Shown here: one piece after another, positions 28,148-37,980 of the stretch
Numbering within the stretch: position 1 is the stretch's first letter
Layout of the letters: every line of letters begins with the position of its first letter
NCBI GenBank assembly: GCA_025351405.1
Contig: JANXVZ010000031.1
Span: forward strand, 1-64,000
Direction of reading: 5' to 3'
Length of the DNA stretch: 64,000 nt
From: Sphingomonadales bacterium
GTDB lineage: Bacteria; Pseudomonadota; Alphaproteobacteria; Sphingomonadales; Sphingomonadaceae
Translations under genes and position numbers: made by a program
The notes under the pieces: generated by a model
What the model was told of the DNA's origin: nothing
The model's input: the letters and a program-made list of their open reading frames with translations, nothing else
The model's database searches: none

Positions 28148-28875
28148 CCTTTTCCGCCACCGTCCTTACCCTCTACCCGGAGATGTTTCCCGGGCCGCTC
28201 GGGCAGAGCCTGGCCGGCAGGGCGCTGGCGGACGGCATCTGGTCCCTTTCCGCGCGCAACATCCGTGACTTTGCGACCGACAAGCATCGTTCAGTCGATG
28301 ACACCCCCGCCGGCGGTGGCCCCGGCATGGTGCTGCGCGCCGATATCGTCGCCGCGGCGCTCGATGGCGTCGCCAATGGCACGCCGGTGATCGCGATGAC
28401 CCCGCGCGGCGCACCGCTGACCCAGGCGAAGGTCCGCACCCTCGCTGCCGGCCCCGGCGTCACGCTGCTGTGTGGCCGTTTCGAGGGATTCGACGAGCGC
28501 CTGTTCGCCGCCCGCGCCATCGAGGAGGTGTCGATCGGCGATTATATCCTGTCGGGCGGCGAGGTTGCCGCCATCGTGCTGCTCGATGCTTGCGTACGGC
28601 TGTTGCCCGGTGTAATGGGCGCGGCCTTGAGCGCTGTGGAAGAAAGCTTCGAAAGCGGCCTTCTCGAACATCCGCACTATACAAGGCCTCCTGAATGGGA
28701 AGGCCTTGCGATCCCCGAAGTCTTGCGATCGGGGGATCACGCGAAGATTGCCGCATGGCGGTCGGCGCGGTCCGAAGAGGACACACGGCTAAGGCGGCCG
28801 GACCTTTGGGAGCGCCATATCGGCGTTCGGGGTCGGTCGCCCTCTGGCGCGCGAGGAAAGAAGAAGGAGGAATGA
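28144..28875 (+). CDS. trmD: tRNA (guanine(37)-N1)-methyltransferase
   Basis: SAM-dependent knot-fold enzyme that methylates G37 of tRNAs. 243 residues: [55 protein letters not shown] and [10 protein letters not shown] are all typical. The ATG is chosen because family proteins begin at [10 protein letters not shown]. rplS follows after 1 bp. Confidence 0.97.
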   Translation: MTFSATVLTLYPEMFPGPLGQSLAGRALADGIWSLSARNIRDFATDKHRSVDDTPAGGGPGMVLRADIVAAALDGVANGTPVIAMTPRGAPLTQAKVRTLAAGPGVTLLCGRFEGFDERLFAARAIEEVSIGDYILSGGEVAAIVLLDACVRLLPGVMGAALSAVEESFESGLLEHPHYTRPPEWEGLAIPEVLRSGDHAKIAAWRSARSEEDTRLRRPDLWERHIGVRGRSPSGARGKKKEE

Positions 28876-28876
28876 G

Positions 28877-29263
28877 ATGAATCTCATCCAGACACTCGAA
28901 GCCGAACAGATTGCCAAGCTGACCGAAAAGCGCGCCATTCCGCAGTTCCGCGCCGGCGACACCCTGCGCGTCGGCGTCCGCGTCGTCGAAGGCGAGCGCA
29001 CCCGCGTCCAGAATTACGAAGGCGTCTGCATCGCCCGCTCGAACAAGGGCATCGGCTCGTCGTTCACGGTCCGCAAGATTTCGTTCGGTGAAGGCGTCGA
29101 GCGCGTCTTCCCGCTGTATTCGCCGTCGATCGAGGCCATCGACGTCGTTCGCCGCGGTATCGTTCGCCGCGCCAAGCTTTATTATCTGCGCGGTCGTTCG
29201 GGCAAGTCGGCACGTATCGTCGAAAAGCGCGATGCCCGCCCGGAAAAGACCCCGGCCGCATAA
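28877..29263 (+). CDS. rplS: 50S ribosomal protein L19
   Basis: 128 residues: [56 protein letters not shown] and [18 protein letters not shown] match L19, which lies at the 30S-50S interface. A strong AAGGAGG lies 9 bases upstream. Last gene of the ribosomal operon. Confidence 0.98.
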   Translation: MNLIQTLEAEQIAKLTEKRAIPQFRAGDTLRVGVRVVEGERTRVQNYEGVCIARSNKGIGSSFTVRKISFGEGVERVFPLYSPSIEAIDVVRRGIVRRAKLYYLRGRSGKSARIVEKRDARPEKTPAA

Positions 29264-29435
29264 GACTGCCGCGTCATCGCGATGCGCCAACGGGCGCGGT
29301 GGTTGCGACCGCCGCGCCCTTTTGGTGTCAGGGCGCCAACACGCTCGCCGGCCACCCCGCCGCAACCGCCCGCCCGTGCGCATCCCGCGCCAGCCCGCGC
29401 TTCCCCGCAGCGTCGCTCTCCCCTACAGACACCGC

Positions 29436-29891
29436 ATGAACCGCGATTTCCCCAGCGAAGGCCGCATGGAACGTGGCCAGCATATCATGCCGGTGCGCGT
29501 CTATTTCGAAGATACCGACCTTACCCAGGTGGTCTACCACGCCAATTACCTGCGCTACATGGAGCGCGCCCGCACCGAGATGCTGCGTTTCGCCGGTATC
29601 GTTCAGACTGACGTAATGGCGGCGGGTACAGGCTATTATGCCGTGCACAATATCGACATCACCTATCACCGCCCGGCCCGGCTCGACGACCGGCTGACCG
29701 TTGTCAGCACGGTGACGCTGGTGCGCGCCGCCGCCACCCATCTGTCGCAAAAGGTCCTGCGCGGGCCGGACCTGATCTGCGCCGCCAGTGTCACCGCTGC
29801 GTTTCTCGACATGGACGGCCGCCCCCGCCGCCAGGCCAAGCTGTGGCACGACCATTTCACCGCCCTCATGCAACAGGCCGCAACCAACTGA
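29436..29891 (+). CDS. ybgC: YbgC-type acyl-CoA thioesterase
   Basis: 151-residue hotdog protein at the head of the Tol-Pal cluster. VRVYFEDTDLTQVVYHANY holds the catalytic Asp of the 4HBT family, followed by LRYMERARTEML. ATG 29436 gives an N-terminus typical of sphingomonad homologues; ATG 29466 is possible. Its stop overlaps tolQ (TGATG). Confidence 0.93.
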   Translation: MNRDFPSEGRMERGQHIMPVRVYFEDTDLTQVVYHANYLRYMERARTEMLRFAGIVQTDVMAAGTGYYAVHNIDITYHRPARLDDRLTVVSTVTLVRAAATHLSQKVLRGPDLICAASVTAAFLDMDGRPRRQAKLWHDHFTALMQQAATN

Positions 29892-30598
29892 TGGAAGCCC
29901 CTCTCACGCCACTTGCCAAGGCAGCCGCCGATCTCAGCCCCTGGGCGCTGTTCCTTGAAGCCGATATCGTCGTCAAACTGGTCATGCTCGGGCTGTTGGC
30001 CGCGAGCATCTGGTCCTGGGCGATCATAATCGAGCGATCACGCCGGCTGAAGGCGATCAACGCCCAGGCCAAGCAGTTCGAGGACTGGTTCTGGAAGGCC
30101 GAAAGCCTTGATGCGCTTTACGATCCCGCCGCCAAGGCCAGGCACCCCTCGGCGCGGATGTTCGTTGCTGGCATGAACGAATGGCGGCGCAGCTTTGCCA
30201 AGGGAAAGGTCGATCGCGAAGGTGTTCGCGCCCGCCTCGCATCGACGACGCAAGTCAGCATAGCCCGCGAGATCGACGATCTTGGGGACAAGCTCAATGT
30301 GCTGGCGACCATCGGCTCGGTGGCGCCCTTCGTCGGCCTGTTCGGCACGGTGTGGGGGATCATGCGCAGCTTCACCTCCATCGCCGCATCGCAGAACACG
30401 ACGCTGGCGGTGGTGGCGCCGGGTATCGCCGAGGCGCTGTTCGCCACCGCCATCGGGCTGTTTGCGGCGATTCCGGCGGTGATCGGCTACAACCGGTTGC
30501 TCCACAATGTCGGCCGGCTGGAAGCGCGGCTTTCGGCTTTCGCCGAGGAATTCCAGGGGTTGCTGTCGCGGCAGCTCGACGGAATGGACGAAAAATAA
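29891..30598 (+). CDS. tolQ: Tol-Pal system protein TolQ
   Basis: Inner-membrane proton-channel subunit that powers outer-membrane constriction. 235 residues with three helices: the first in VVKLVMLGLLAASIWSWAII, and two after LNVLATIGSVAPFVGLFGTV and GIAEALFATAIGLFAAIPAV. MotA/ExbB family. tolR begins 1 base after its stop. Confidence 0.97.
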   Translation: MEAPLTPLAKAAADLSPWALFLEADIVVKLVMLGLLAASIWSWAIIIERSRRLKAINAQAKQFEDWFWKAESLDALYDPAAKARHPSARMFVAGMNEWRRSFAKGKVDREGVRARLASTTQVSIAREIDDLGDKLNVLATIGSVAPFVGLFGTVWGIMRSFTSIAASQNTTLAVVAPGIAEALFATAIGLFAAIPAVIGYNRLLHNVGRLEARLSAFAEEFQGLLSRQLDGMDEK

Positions 30599-30599
30599 C

Positions 30600-31034
30600 A
30601 TGGCGATGGGCCTCAACACCCGGCGCGGCAAGGCGCAGCCGATGGCGGAGATCAACGTCACGCCACTCGTCGATGTCATGCTGGTGCTGCTCATCATCTT
30701 CATGATCACCGCGCCGTTGCTGGTCGCAGGCGTGCCGGTGGATTTGCCCGACAGCCGGGCCAAGGCGCTGAAATCGGACGAAAAGCCCATACAGATAAGC
30801 CTCGATGCCAAGGGCCAGGTGTTTATCGACACGCTGAAGGTGCCGGCTGACGCGCTGGGGGCCAAGCTGGCGGCGCTGCGCACGGCGCGGCAGGACGATG
30901 CCCGCATCTACGTCCGCGCCGATCGCAGCCTCGATTATGGCCGGGTCATGGGCGTTGTCGGCGAAATTTCGGCGGCCGGGTTCAAGAAGGTGGCGCTGGT
31001 CAGCGAGGCCAAGCCGCCCAAACGCCCCAAATGA
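30600..31034 (+). CDS. tolR: Tol-Pal system protein TolR
   Basis: 144 residues, one N-terminal helix carrying the proton-path Asp (AEINVTPLVDVMLVLLIIF), then a periplasmic ExbD-like domain (VFIDTLKVPADALGAKL, IYVRADRSLDYGRVMGVV). Partner of TolQ and TolA. Confidence 0.97.
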   Translation: MAMGLNTRRGKAQPMAEINVTPLVDVMLVLLIIFMITAPLLVAGVPVDLPDSRAKALKSDEKPIQISLDAKGQVFIDTLKVPADALGAKLAALRTARQDDARIYVRADRSLDYGRVMGVVGEISAAGFKKVALVSEAKPPKRPK

Positions 31035-31052
31035 CCGCGAGATGACGGCCCG

Positions 31053-31844
31053 ATGACCGAACGGCAGGCGCTGCTGGGCGCCGGACTTGCGCACCTGCTG
31101 CTGTTTGCAGCGCTGTCGATCGGCTGGGCGTGGCACCACGAGACCCCGCCGATCGCCGACGAGACGACGCCGGTGGAATTCGTCGAGATTGCCGATGCGC
31201 CGCGCGTCACGGAAGCACCCAAGCCATCGATGCAGGCCGCCCCGCAGGAAACCAGCGCGCCCGAACCCAAACCGCCGGAGCCCAAACCGCCAGAGCCCAA
31301 GGCAGAGGTGCCGCCCGAGCCGAGCCCGGATGCCAAGGCCGAGCCAAAGCCCCGGCCCAAGGCCGAGAAGCCCCCGCCCATGGCGACCGAGGCGAAGCCG
31401 CTCGATACCAGTTTCCTCAGCAATCTCATCGACAAGGCGCTGCCCAAGGCCAGGACCAAACCGCTCGACGTGTCGAAGCTTGCCACCAGCATCGGCCCGG
31501 CGACGCCCCGGAACGCCGTCATCGACCCGCGCGCCGCAGCGACGCTCATCCAGGCGATCCGCGCCCAGGTGGCGCCGTGCTGGAACCCGCCGATCGGCGG
31601 CGCCGATGTTCGCAAGATGACGGTGGTCATCCGCGCCGATTTCGGCCGCGATGGCCGCGTCCTCGGCCAGCCATCGGTCGTCAGCCAGACCGGCAAGACT
31701 GCCGGCAACGGCGACTATGCCCGCGCCTTTGCCGAAACTGCCCAGCGCGCGCTGCTGCGCTGTTCGCCGCTGAAGCTGCCTGCCGACAAATACGACCTGT
31801 GGAAATCGGTGGAAATCAATTTCGATCCGGAAAGCATGACCTAA
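31053..31844 (+). CDS. tolA: TolA-like periplasm-spanning protein
   Basis: 263 residues: N-terminal anchor (LLGAGLAHLLLFAALSIGWA), a Pro/Lys/Glu-rich spacer with tandem PEPK units (about residues 65-115), and a C-terminal domain (IRAQVAPCWNPPIGGADV, MTVVIRADFGRDGRV) of the TolA/TonB type. It links the inner-membrane motor to TolB/Pal. Shorter spacer than in enterics. Confidence 0.9.
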   Translation: MTERQALLGAGLAHLLLFAALSIGWAWHHETPPIADETTPVEFVEIADAPRVTEAPKPSMQAAPQETSAPEPKPPEPKPPEPKAEVPPEPSPDAKAEPKPRPKAEKPPPMATEAKPLDTSFLSNLIDKALPKARTKPLDVSKLATSIGPATPRNAVIDPRAAATLIQAIRAQVAPCWNPPIGGADVRKMTVVIRADFGRDGRVLGQPSVVSQTGKTAGNGDYARAFAETAQRALLRCSPLKLPADKYDLWKSVEINFDPESMT

Positions 31845-31925
31845 TCCAAGGACGCGCATTGTCCCTTCATTCTCGCGTCCGCGACGATGACGGGACCGAT
31901 TGCGCCGAGAACGTCAATTCCCGCC

Positions 31926-31944
31926 CTCTCCCCGAACGGGAGAG
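31926..31944 (+). repeat. CTCTCCC-N5-GGGAGAG hairpin upstream of tolB
   Basis: A 7-bp stem 20 bp before the tolB ATG. The same arms, in a 9-bp stem, follow uvrA at 16020-16042. Probably an extragenic palindrome that could set the level of tolB expression. Confidence 0.55.
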
Positions 31945-31964
31945 AGGATGCTAAGGACCCCTTC

Positions 31965-33278
31965 ATGCGTATCATTGTCCCTGCTGCCATCGCTCTCCTC
32001 GCTGCCCCGGCCAGCGCCGTTATTCGGGTCGACATCAATTCCGGCATCGCCCAGCCGCTGCCGATCGCGGTGCCGGGCTTTGTCACCGCTGCGCCAGTGG
32101 CGACCGAGGCCGGCACGACTGCGGAACTGGGCAACAAGGTGGCGCAGGTCATCGCCAATGATTTGAAATCCTCCGGCTTGTTCCGCCCGCTGGACCCCGC
32201 CGCCTACACCACCAGTGTCAGCGTCGCCGACGTCACCGCGCCGCAGTTCGCCAGCTGGCGCACAGTGGCTGCACAGGCGCTCGTCACCGGCACCGTCAGC
32301 GCCAATCCCGATGGCGGCATCACGGTGGGTTGCTATGCCTATGACGTGTTTTCGGCGGCGGAGCTGGCGCGCCAGGGCTTTGTCACCACCGCCGCCGGTT
32401 GGCGCCGCGCCGCGCACAAATGCGCCGATCTGGTCTATTCACGTCTGACCGGCGAAACCGGCTATTTCGACAGCCGCATCGTCTATGTCTCTGAAACCGG
32501 CCCGAAAACGCGCCGGATCAAGCGCCTGGCGGTGATGGACCAGGACGGCGCCGGCCATCGCTTCCTGACCAGCGGGCAGAACCTGGTGCTGACGCCGCGC
32601 TTCGCCCCCGGCCAGCAGACGATCACCTATATGTCGTTCGAGGGCAATCGCCCGCGTGTCTGGCTTTATACCCTTGGCAGCGGCCGCCAGCAGGCGATCG
32701 GTGATTTCCCCAACATGAGCTTTGCCCCGCGCTTTTCGCCCGATGGCGCCAGCCTGGTGTTCTCGATGTCGGTGGGCGGCAATACCGATATCTACCGGAT
32801 GGAGCTGGCCACGCGCCGGCTGACGCGGCTGACGACCGAGCCCGGTATCGACACCGCGCCAAGCTATGCCCCCGATGGCAGCCGGATCGTCTTTGAAAGC
32901 GACCGCGGCGGCACCCAGCAGCTTTACGTGATGAACGCCGATGGTGGCGGACAGCAGCGCATCAGCTTTGGCGAGGGCCGCCATGCGACCCCGGTTTGGA
33001 GCCCGCGCGGCGACCTGATCGCCTTCACCCGGCTGGGCGGCGGCCGGTTTTCGATCGGCGTGATGAAGCCCGATGGCAGCGGCGAACGGCTGTTGACCAA
33101 CGCCTATCAGGACGAAGGCCCGACCTGGTCGCCGAACGGACGGGTCATCATGTTTTTCCGCTCGGCGCGCGGCGGCAAGGTCGATCTGTGGTCGGTCGAT
33201 CTTTCCGGGCAGAACGAGCGCGCCATTCCGACCCCGCTCGAGGGATCCGACCCTGCCTGGTCGCCGTTGTTACCCTGA
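31965..33278 (+). CDS. tolB: Tol-Pal system protein TolB
   Basis: 437 residues: signal peptide (RIIVPAAIALLAAPASA), an N-terminal TolB domain, then a six-bladed beta-propeller with recurring SPDG/NxDIY-type strands (FSPDGASLVFSMSVGGNTDI, YAPDGSRIVFESDRGGTQQL, SPRGDLIAFTRLGGG). It binds Pal and TolA. I start at ATG 31965, which gives the signal peptide. Confidence 0.97.
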   Translation: MRIIVPAAIALLAAPASAVIRVDINSGIAQPLPIAVPGFVTAAPVATEAGTTAELGNKVAQVIANDLKSSGLFRPLDPAAYTTSVSVADVTAPQFASWRTVAAQALVTGTVSANPDGGITVGCYAYDVFSAAELARQGFVTTAAGWRRAAHKCADLVYSRLTGETGYFDSRIVYVSETGPKTRRIKRLAVMDQDGAGHRFLTSGQNLVLTPRFAPGQQTITYMSFEGNRPRVWLYTLGSGRQQAIGDFPNMSFAPRFSPDGASLVFSMSVGGNTDIYRMELATRRLTRLTTEPGIDTAPSYAPDGSRIVFESDRGGTQQLYVMNADGGGQQRISFGEGRHATPVWSPRGDLIAFTRLGGGRFSIGVMKPDGSGERLLTNAYQDEGPTWSPNGRVIMFFRSARGGKVDLWSVDLSGQNERAIPTPLEGSDPAWSPLLP

Positions 33279-33378
33279 GCCATCACCCCGATGCGCCCGC
33301 CTGAGTTGTTGCCCTCGCCGCTTGAGGCTGTAGAACGGTCGCGGGGGCGAGTTTGCTTGCTATGAAAGGTCTTTCGTC

Positions 33379-33948
33379 ATGTCCCAGCGTCCCGTGTTGA
33401 AGCGTTCCCTGCTGTTGCCGGGGATTGCCATGCTGGCGCTCGGCATTTCGGCCTGCGCGACCAAGAAGAAGGACCTGCCGCCGCCGCCGCCGGCGACGAC
33501 TGCGCCGGTCGCGCCGTCCAGCGGTTCGACATCCAGCAACAGCGTGCCACCCCCCGCCACCGTCGGCAACGCCAACGTCCCCGGCTCGGTCGCCGATTTC
33601 GTTGCACAGTCGGGCGCCGACCATGTGCTGTTCGGCTATGACAGCTATGAACTCGACGACGAGGCGCGCGCCATCCTCGGCAAGCAGGCGGAATGGCTGG
33701 CGCGCTATCCCAATGTGCGGATCACCGTCGAAGGCCATGCCGATGAACGCGGCACCCGCGAATATAACCTGGCGCTGGGCGACCGCCGCGCCACTGCCGC
33801 CAAGAATTTCCTGGCAGCGCAGGGCGTCGGCCCGGCGCGGATGAGCACGATCAGCTATGGCAAGGAACGCCCGGCCGTCGATGGCTCGGACGAGGCGGCA
33901 TGGGCGCAGAACCGCCGCGCCGTCACGGTTGTCGCTGTCGCGGGATAA
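33379..33948 (+). CDS. pal: Peptidoglycan-associated lipoprotein Pal
   Basis: 189 residues. Lipoprotein signal peptide with lipobox ISAC (Cys at about residue 26), a Pro-rich linker, and an OmpA-like domain (VLFGYDSYELDDEAR, VEGHADERGTREYNLALGDR) whose Asp/Arg bind meso-DAP. Anchors the outer membrane to peptidoglycan. The gap before it (100 bp) separates it from tolB. No cpoB follows. Confidence 0.97.
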   Translation: MSQRPVLKRSLLLPGIAMLALGISACATKKKDLPPPPPATTAPVAPSSGSTSSNSVPPPATVGNANVPGSVADFVAQSGADHVLFGYDSYELDDEARAILGKQAEWLARYPNVRITVEGHADERGTREYNLALGDRRATAAKNFLAAQGVGPARMSTISYGKERPAVDGSDEAAWAQNRRAVTVVAVAG

Positions 33949-33990
33949 GGCTGTGCTTGGCATGGGGCCCGGGCTGTTATAGCCAGCCCC

Positions 33991-34893
33991 ATGCGCATCA
34001 TCTTCATGGGAACCCCGCCCTTTGCGGTGCCGGCGCTCGATGCGCTGGTCGCCGCCGGGCACGATATTGTCGGCGTCTATACCCGTGCGCCGCAACCGGC
34101 CAACCGCGGCAAGTCCCTGTCGAAATCCGCCGTCCACCTCCGCGCCGAGGCGCTGGGGTTGACGGTGCACACGCCCCGCAGCCTGCGCGACCCGGAGGCG
34201 CAGGCGGCGTTTGCGGCGCTTGACGCCGATGCCGCCATCGTTGCCGCTTACGGCCTGATCCTGCCGCAGGCGGTGCTCGATGCGCCGCGCCATGGCTGCC
34301 TCAACATCCATGCCTCATTGCTGCCGCGCTGGCGGGGGGCGGCGCCAATCCAGCGCGCCATCCTCGCCGGTGATACCGAGACCGGGGTGACGATCATGCA
34401 AATGGAGGCCGGCCTCGACACCGGACCGATGATCTGCAGCGAAGCCACGCCGACAAACGCCAAGACTGCAGGGCAACTGACCGTCGAACTCGCAGGCATC
34501 GGCGCACGGCTGATGACGGCGGTGCTGGCGAGCAGTCGTTTCACCGGAACGCCGCAGCCCGAGGTGGGGGTTACCCATGCCGCCAAGATCAGCAAGGCGG
34601 AGGCGCGGCTCGACCCAGCGTTGCCCGCTGCCACGCTGGAGCGCGCCGTACGGGCCTTCAACCCGGCTCCCGGCGCGTGGGTGGAGGTTGCCGGCGAACG
34701 GCTGAAGATTCTGGCCGCCGACGTCGTGCCGGGGGAATTTGCCGCCGGTCTGATCGCGGATGCGGCGCTGACCATCGGCACCGCGGAGGGCGGCCTGCGC
34801 CCTACCCTCGTCCAGCGCCCGGGCAAGCCGGCAATGGCAACGCGTGCGCTGCTCAACGGCTGGAGCATCGCCCCCGGCACGCCGGTCGCGTGA
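33991..34893 (+). CDS. fmt: Methionyl-tRNA formyltransferase
   Basis: Formylates initiator Met-tRNA. 300 residues. [18 protein letters not shown] at the start, [20 protein letters not shown] with the catalytic Asn-His pair, and [16 protein letters not shown]. The C-terminal OB-fold is present. Overlaps truA by GTGA. Confidence 0.96.
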   Translation: MRIIFMGTPPFAVPALDALVAAGHDIVGVYTRAPQPANRGKSLSKSAVHLRAEALGLTVHTPRSLRDPEAQAAFAALDADAAIVAAYGLILPQAVLDAPRHGCLNIHASLLPRWRGAAPIQRAILAGDTETGVTIMQMEAGLDTGPMICSEATPTNAKTAGQLTVELAGIGARLMTAVLASSRFTGTPQPEVGVTHAAKISKAEARLDPALPAATLERAVRAFNPAPGAWVEVAGERLKILAADVVPGEFAAGLIADAALTIGTAEGGLRPTLVQRPGKPAMATRALLNGWSIAPGTPVA

Positions 34894-35666
34894 GGCGGTT
34901 TCGCATCACCATCGAATTCGACGGCCGGCCGTTCGTCGGCTGGCAGCGGCAGCACAATGGCGTCAGCGTCCAGGGCAGCATCGAGGCAGCGCTGAACGCC
35001 ATCAGTGGCGAGACGGTTGCGGTACATGGTGCCGGGCGCACCGATGCCGGGGTCCATGCCGCGGCGATGGTGGCGCATTTCGACCTCGAAAAGCCGCTGT
35101 CGGCGTTCCGCCTGATGCAGGCGATCAATGCCCGGGTCCGCCCCGCACCGATCGCCGTGCTGGACTGTGTCGAAGCACCGGGGTTCCATGCCCGCTTCGA
35201 TTGCATCGGCCGTCGCTATCGCTACGTCATCGTCAACCGCCGCGCACCGCTGACAACGCAGCGCGGCCTCGCCTGGCAAGTGCAGACGCCGCTCGATGCC
35301 GGGGCGATGCATGATGCCGCCCAGGCCTTGCTCGGCAAGCATGATTTCACCACGTTTCGTTCGACGGCGTGCCAGTCCGCCTCCCCGGTCAAGACGCTCG
35401 ACCGGCTCGACGTGCAGCGCTGCGGCGACACCATCACCATCGCGGCGGCTGCCCGGTCGTTCCTCCACCACCAGGTGCGATCGATGACGGGCTGCCTAAA
35501 GCTCGTCGGCGAGGGTCGCTGGAGCCGCGAAGATCTCGCAGCCGCATTGGCAGCGTGCGATCGGACCGCGCTGGGGCTGAATGCGCCGCCCGACGGGCTG
35601 ACATTCATGGCGGCGGTTTATCCATCATCACAGCCAGAAGTGTCGGCGAATCTTACAGTCCTGTAA
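34890..35666 (+). CDS. truA: tRNA pseudouridine(38-40) synthase
   Basis: 258 residues from a GTG that overlaps the fmt stop. Catalytic Asp in [11 protein letters not shown]; other landmarks are [22 protein letters not shown] and [15 protein letters not shown]. Modifies the anticodon stem-loop of many tRNAs. Confidence 0.96.
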   Translation: MRRFRITIEFDGRPFVGWQRQHNGVSVQGSIEAALNAISGETVAVHGAGRTDAGVHAAAMVAHFDLEKPLSAFRLMQAINARVRPAPIAVLDCVEAPGFHARFDCIGRRYRYVIVNRRAPLTTQRGLAWQVQTPLDAGAMHDAAQALLGKHDFTTFRSTACQSASPVKTLDRLDVQRCGDTITIAAAARSFLHHQVRSMTGCLKLVGEGRWSREDLAAALAACDRTALGLNAPPDGLTFMAAVYPSSQPEVSANLTVL

Positions 35667-35700
35667 TATTGTTTTCGTAACGATTGTGACTTTTCAATTA

Positions 35701-35719
35701 CTTCGCGACCGGCGCGAAG
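35701..35719 (+). terminator. Hairpin downstream of truA
   Basis: CTTCGCG-ACCGG-CGCGAAG, a perfect 7-bp stem 34 bp after the truA stop, in an unusually AT-rich stretch (35660-35760) that also likely carries the promoter of the next small gene. No clear U-run follows. Confidence 0.45.
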
Positions 35720-35791
35720 ATGGCATGATATTTGCACCGTAACGAGTATCGCCAGCGGCATCCTTGGCCGATCGGCGCGACAAAGGATGCA

Positions 35792-35953
35792 ATGCCGGCC
35801 AACCAACCCAAGTCGCCGCATGGGCTTACCCGCTGGATATGGCTGGCAGGGCTGGTGCTCGGCATAACCGCAGGCGCCCTCGCCGCCTTCGCGCTCGCGC
35901 CGACACAGGACGACGCCGGGATCCGCGCGCCCTATTCCGCCTCCGAAGGCTGA
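35792..35953 (+). CDS. Small single-pass membrane protein
   Basis: 53 residues with one hydrophobic helix (WIWLAGLVLGITAGALAAF) and AAAGGA before the ATG. Unknown function. An upstream in-frame ATG at 35732 would add 20 residues without a ribosome binding site. Convergent with the 2OG oxygenase gene, 4 bp apart. Confidence 0.55.
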   Translation: MPANQPKSPHGLTRWIWLAGLVLGITAGALAAFALAPTQDDAGIRAPYSASEG

Positions 35954-35957
35954 TGCT

Positions 35958-36890
35958 CTAGAGCAGCTTTATTTCGCGCAGCCGTTCATGCAGGAATTCG
36001 TCGGCGGTAATCGGTGGCCATTGGTGCGGCCCCCCCGGCATCGTTTCGATGCGATAATCCGGCCGGAAATGCAGGAAGAACGGCGTCGAATAGCGCGGCA
36101 CGCTGGCGCGTTCGGGCGCAGGATTGACGACACGATGGGTGGTCGACGGCAAGCGCCCACCGCTGAGGCGTTCGAGCATGTCGCCGATATTGCAGACAAG
36201 GCTGCCCGCAGGCGCGTCGATGTCGCGCCACTGGCCGTCACGATCGAGGAGTTGCAACCCTGCTTCCTCCGCCCCCAGCAACAGCGTGATAACGTTGATG
36301 TCTTCATGCGCGCCGGCCCTGATCGCGCCGGCGGCATCCGCAGCGCCCGCTGCCACGGGGGGATAGTGCAGCAGCCGCAGGATCGAATTGCCTTCGCGCA
36401 CGGCTTCGTCGAAAAAGTCCGGCGCGAGGCCGAGATGGACGGCGATTGCCCGCAGCAGCCGCACCCCGGCGCCATCGAGGGCATCGTACAAGGCCTGCAC
36501 GGCCGGCTGGAAATCGGGCAACTGGTGCGGCCATATATTGGCCGGCATCGAAGCCGCGAAGCGATGGCCCGCTGGCAGGTCGCGCCCGATATGCCAGAAT
36601 TCCTTCAGGTCCGATCGGGTGTTGCCCTTGGCGGTCTCCACCCCGAACGGCGTCAGCCCGCGCTGGCCGCCGCCACCGGGGATTGCGTAAGCCCGCTTTT
36701 CAGCCTCGGCCAGCGCAAACAGTGCCTTGGTGGCAGCAATCGCCCTGTCGATCAGCGGCTGCGGAATGCCATGGTCGCATACCACGGCAAACCCGGTGCG
36801 GGTGAAGGCATCGCCGAATGCGGCGGCGGCGGCGGCGAGGTCGGTATCCACCAGCGCCAGGGGAATCGGTTTGATGTCGGCAACGGTCAT
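35958..36890 (-). CDS. Isopenicillin N synthase-like 2OG-Fe(II) oxygenase
   Basis: 310 residues. The iron-binding HxD (AHEDINVITLL) and the distal His in STTHRVVNP, with Arg following in the 2OG-binding region (YSTPFF), are visible; the N-terminus (FAVVCDHGIPQPLIDRA) is the DIOX_N domain. The substrate is unknown; no antibiotic genes are nearby. The gene upstream (AIM24) is read in the same direction. Confidence 0.88.
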   Translation of the reverse strand: MTVADIKPIPLALVDTDLAAAAAAFGDAFTRTGFAVVCDHGIPQPLIDRAIAATKALFALAEAEKRAYAIPGGGGQRGLTPFGVETAKGNTRSDLKEFWHIGRDLPAGHRFAASMPANIWPHQLPDFQPAVQALYDALDGAGVRLLRAIAVHLGLAPDFFDEAVREGNSILRLLHYPPVAAGAADAAGAIRAGAHEDINVITLLLGAEEAGLQLLDRDGQWRDIDAPAGSLVCNIGDMLERLSGGRLPSTTHRVVNPAPERASVPRYSTPFFLHFRPDYRIETMPGGPHQWPPITADEFLHERLREIKLL

Positions 36891-36934
36891 GCAGGCGCCT
36901 TTGCCGCAATCGGCGCAGCAGCGCTACCCCGTGT

Positions 36935-37699
36935 TCAATCGCCCAGCACGCTGCCCAGCAAGCCGCCGAGCACACCGACAGCGGCGCTGCCGCCGATGAT
37001 GGCGCTGGTGTTGCCGCCGCGCTCGCTGTTGCCCGGCAAATAGCGGGCGATTTCCTCGGCCAGGTTCATGATCGGCATCGATTGCAGCCAGACCTTGCCG
37101 GGGCCGGTAAGGGTGGCAAGGAACAGCCCTTCGCCGCCGAACAGGATGTTGCGAAAGCCGCGCATCATGCGGATATCGACGTCGATCGACGGCTCCTGCA
37201 TGCCGAGGTGGCCGGCATGGACGTGAAGCTTTTCCCCCGGCGCCAGCGTCCGTTCGACGACTTCGCCCGACAGATCGAGGAACACCGTGCCCGGGCCGGT
37301 GACGCGCTGCAGGATGAAGCCCTCGCCGCCGAAAAACCCTGCCCCCAGCCGCTGCTGGAAGGCGATGTCGAGCGTCACCGACATTTCTGCACACAGGAAG
37401 GTTTCCTTGCGACAGACCAGCGACTGGCCGGGCGCCAGCTGCATGGCGATGATCTGGCCCGGAAAGCGCGGCGCAAAGGCGATGTGGCTGCGCTGGTCGG
37501 CGATGAATTCGGTGACGAACAGCCCGCCGCCGCTGACCGCGCGCTTCAACCCGGCAAACAAGCCGCCGCCGGTATGGGTGTCCATGGTGATGCCGTCGCC
37601 CATCCATGCCATTGTCGCGGTCTGGCTGAACAGGCGCTCGCCGCGTTCGAGGTCGATGGCGACCGTCTGCATGGTGGTGCCGGAAATTTCGTAGCGCAT
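36935..37699 (-). CDS. AIM24 / TIGR00266 family protein
   Basis: 254 residues with internal beta-repeat character: SQTATMAWMGDGITMDTHTG, GGGLFVTEFIA, GEGFILQRVTGPGTVFLDL, GGEGLFLATLTGPGKVWLQS. The family has a double-psi-like barrel and is of unknown function in bacteria. The glycine-rich C-terminus (IIGGSAAVGVLGGLLGSVLG) may contact membrane. GGAGAGCGG precedes the ATG at 37699. Confidence 0.85.
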   Translation of the reverse strand: MRYEISGTTMQTVAIDLERGERLFSQTATMAWMGDGITMDTHTGGGLFAGLKRAVSGGGLFVTEFIADQRSHIAFAPRFPGQIIAMQLAPGQSLVCRKETFLCAEMSVTLDIAFQQRLGAGFFGGEGFILQRVTGPGTVFLDLSGEVVERTLAPGEKLHVHAGHLGMQEPSIDVDIRMMRGFRNILFGGEGLFLATLTGPGKVWLQSMPIMNLAEEIARYLPGNSERGGNTSAIIGGSAAVGVLGGLLGSVLGD

Positions 37700-37785
37700 G
37701 GTCCGCTCTCCGCTTAAGTGCGGTGGCGATATAACACGGTTACGGCCGTCCCGAAGGGAATATTCAGCGCTGCGCACCATCCGCA

Positions 37786-37862
37786 TGGTAGCGGGAGAGG
37801 GATTTGAACCCCCGACCCCAGGATTATGATTCCCGTGCTCTAACCAACTGAGCTACCCCGCC
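37786..37862 (-). tRNA. tRNA-Met (anticodon CAT)
   Basis: 77 nt with encoded CCA. The anticodon stem-loop reads CGGGA-ATCATAA-TCCTG with CAT at 34-36; the D arm is GCTCAGTTGGTTAGAGC and the T loop TTCAAAT. The acceptor stem pairs all the way from position 1, so it is elongator Met rather than initiator; a lysidine-type Ile(CAT) cannot be fully excluded. Confidence 0.93.
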
Positions 37863-37980
37863 CCGTAATCGGGCGTACCGTGCGGAGCGCGGCGTATAGT
37901 GCGACCGTGGGGCGTTGGTCAACCGCTTGTCGTTCGGCTATGGCCGGGGTCAACGTCGCGACCTCAGGAATTTGCGTTTC

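Noticed and set aside
37786-37862. tRNA-Met as an integration site for a mobile element
   Set aside because: Both flanks are host-like genes and I see no integrase or partial tRNA repeat nearby.
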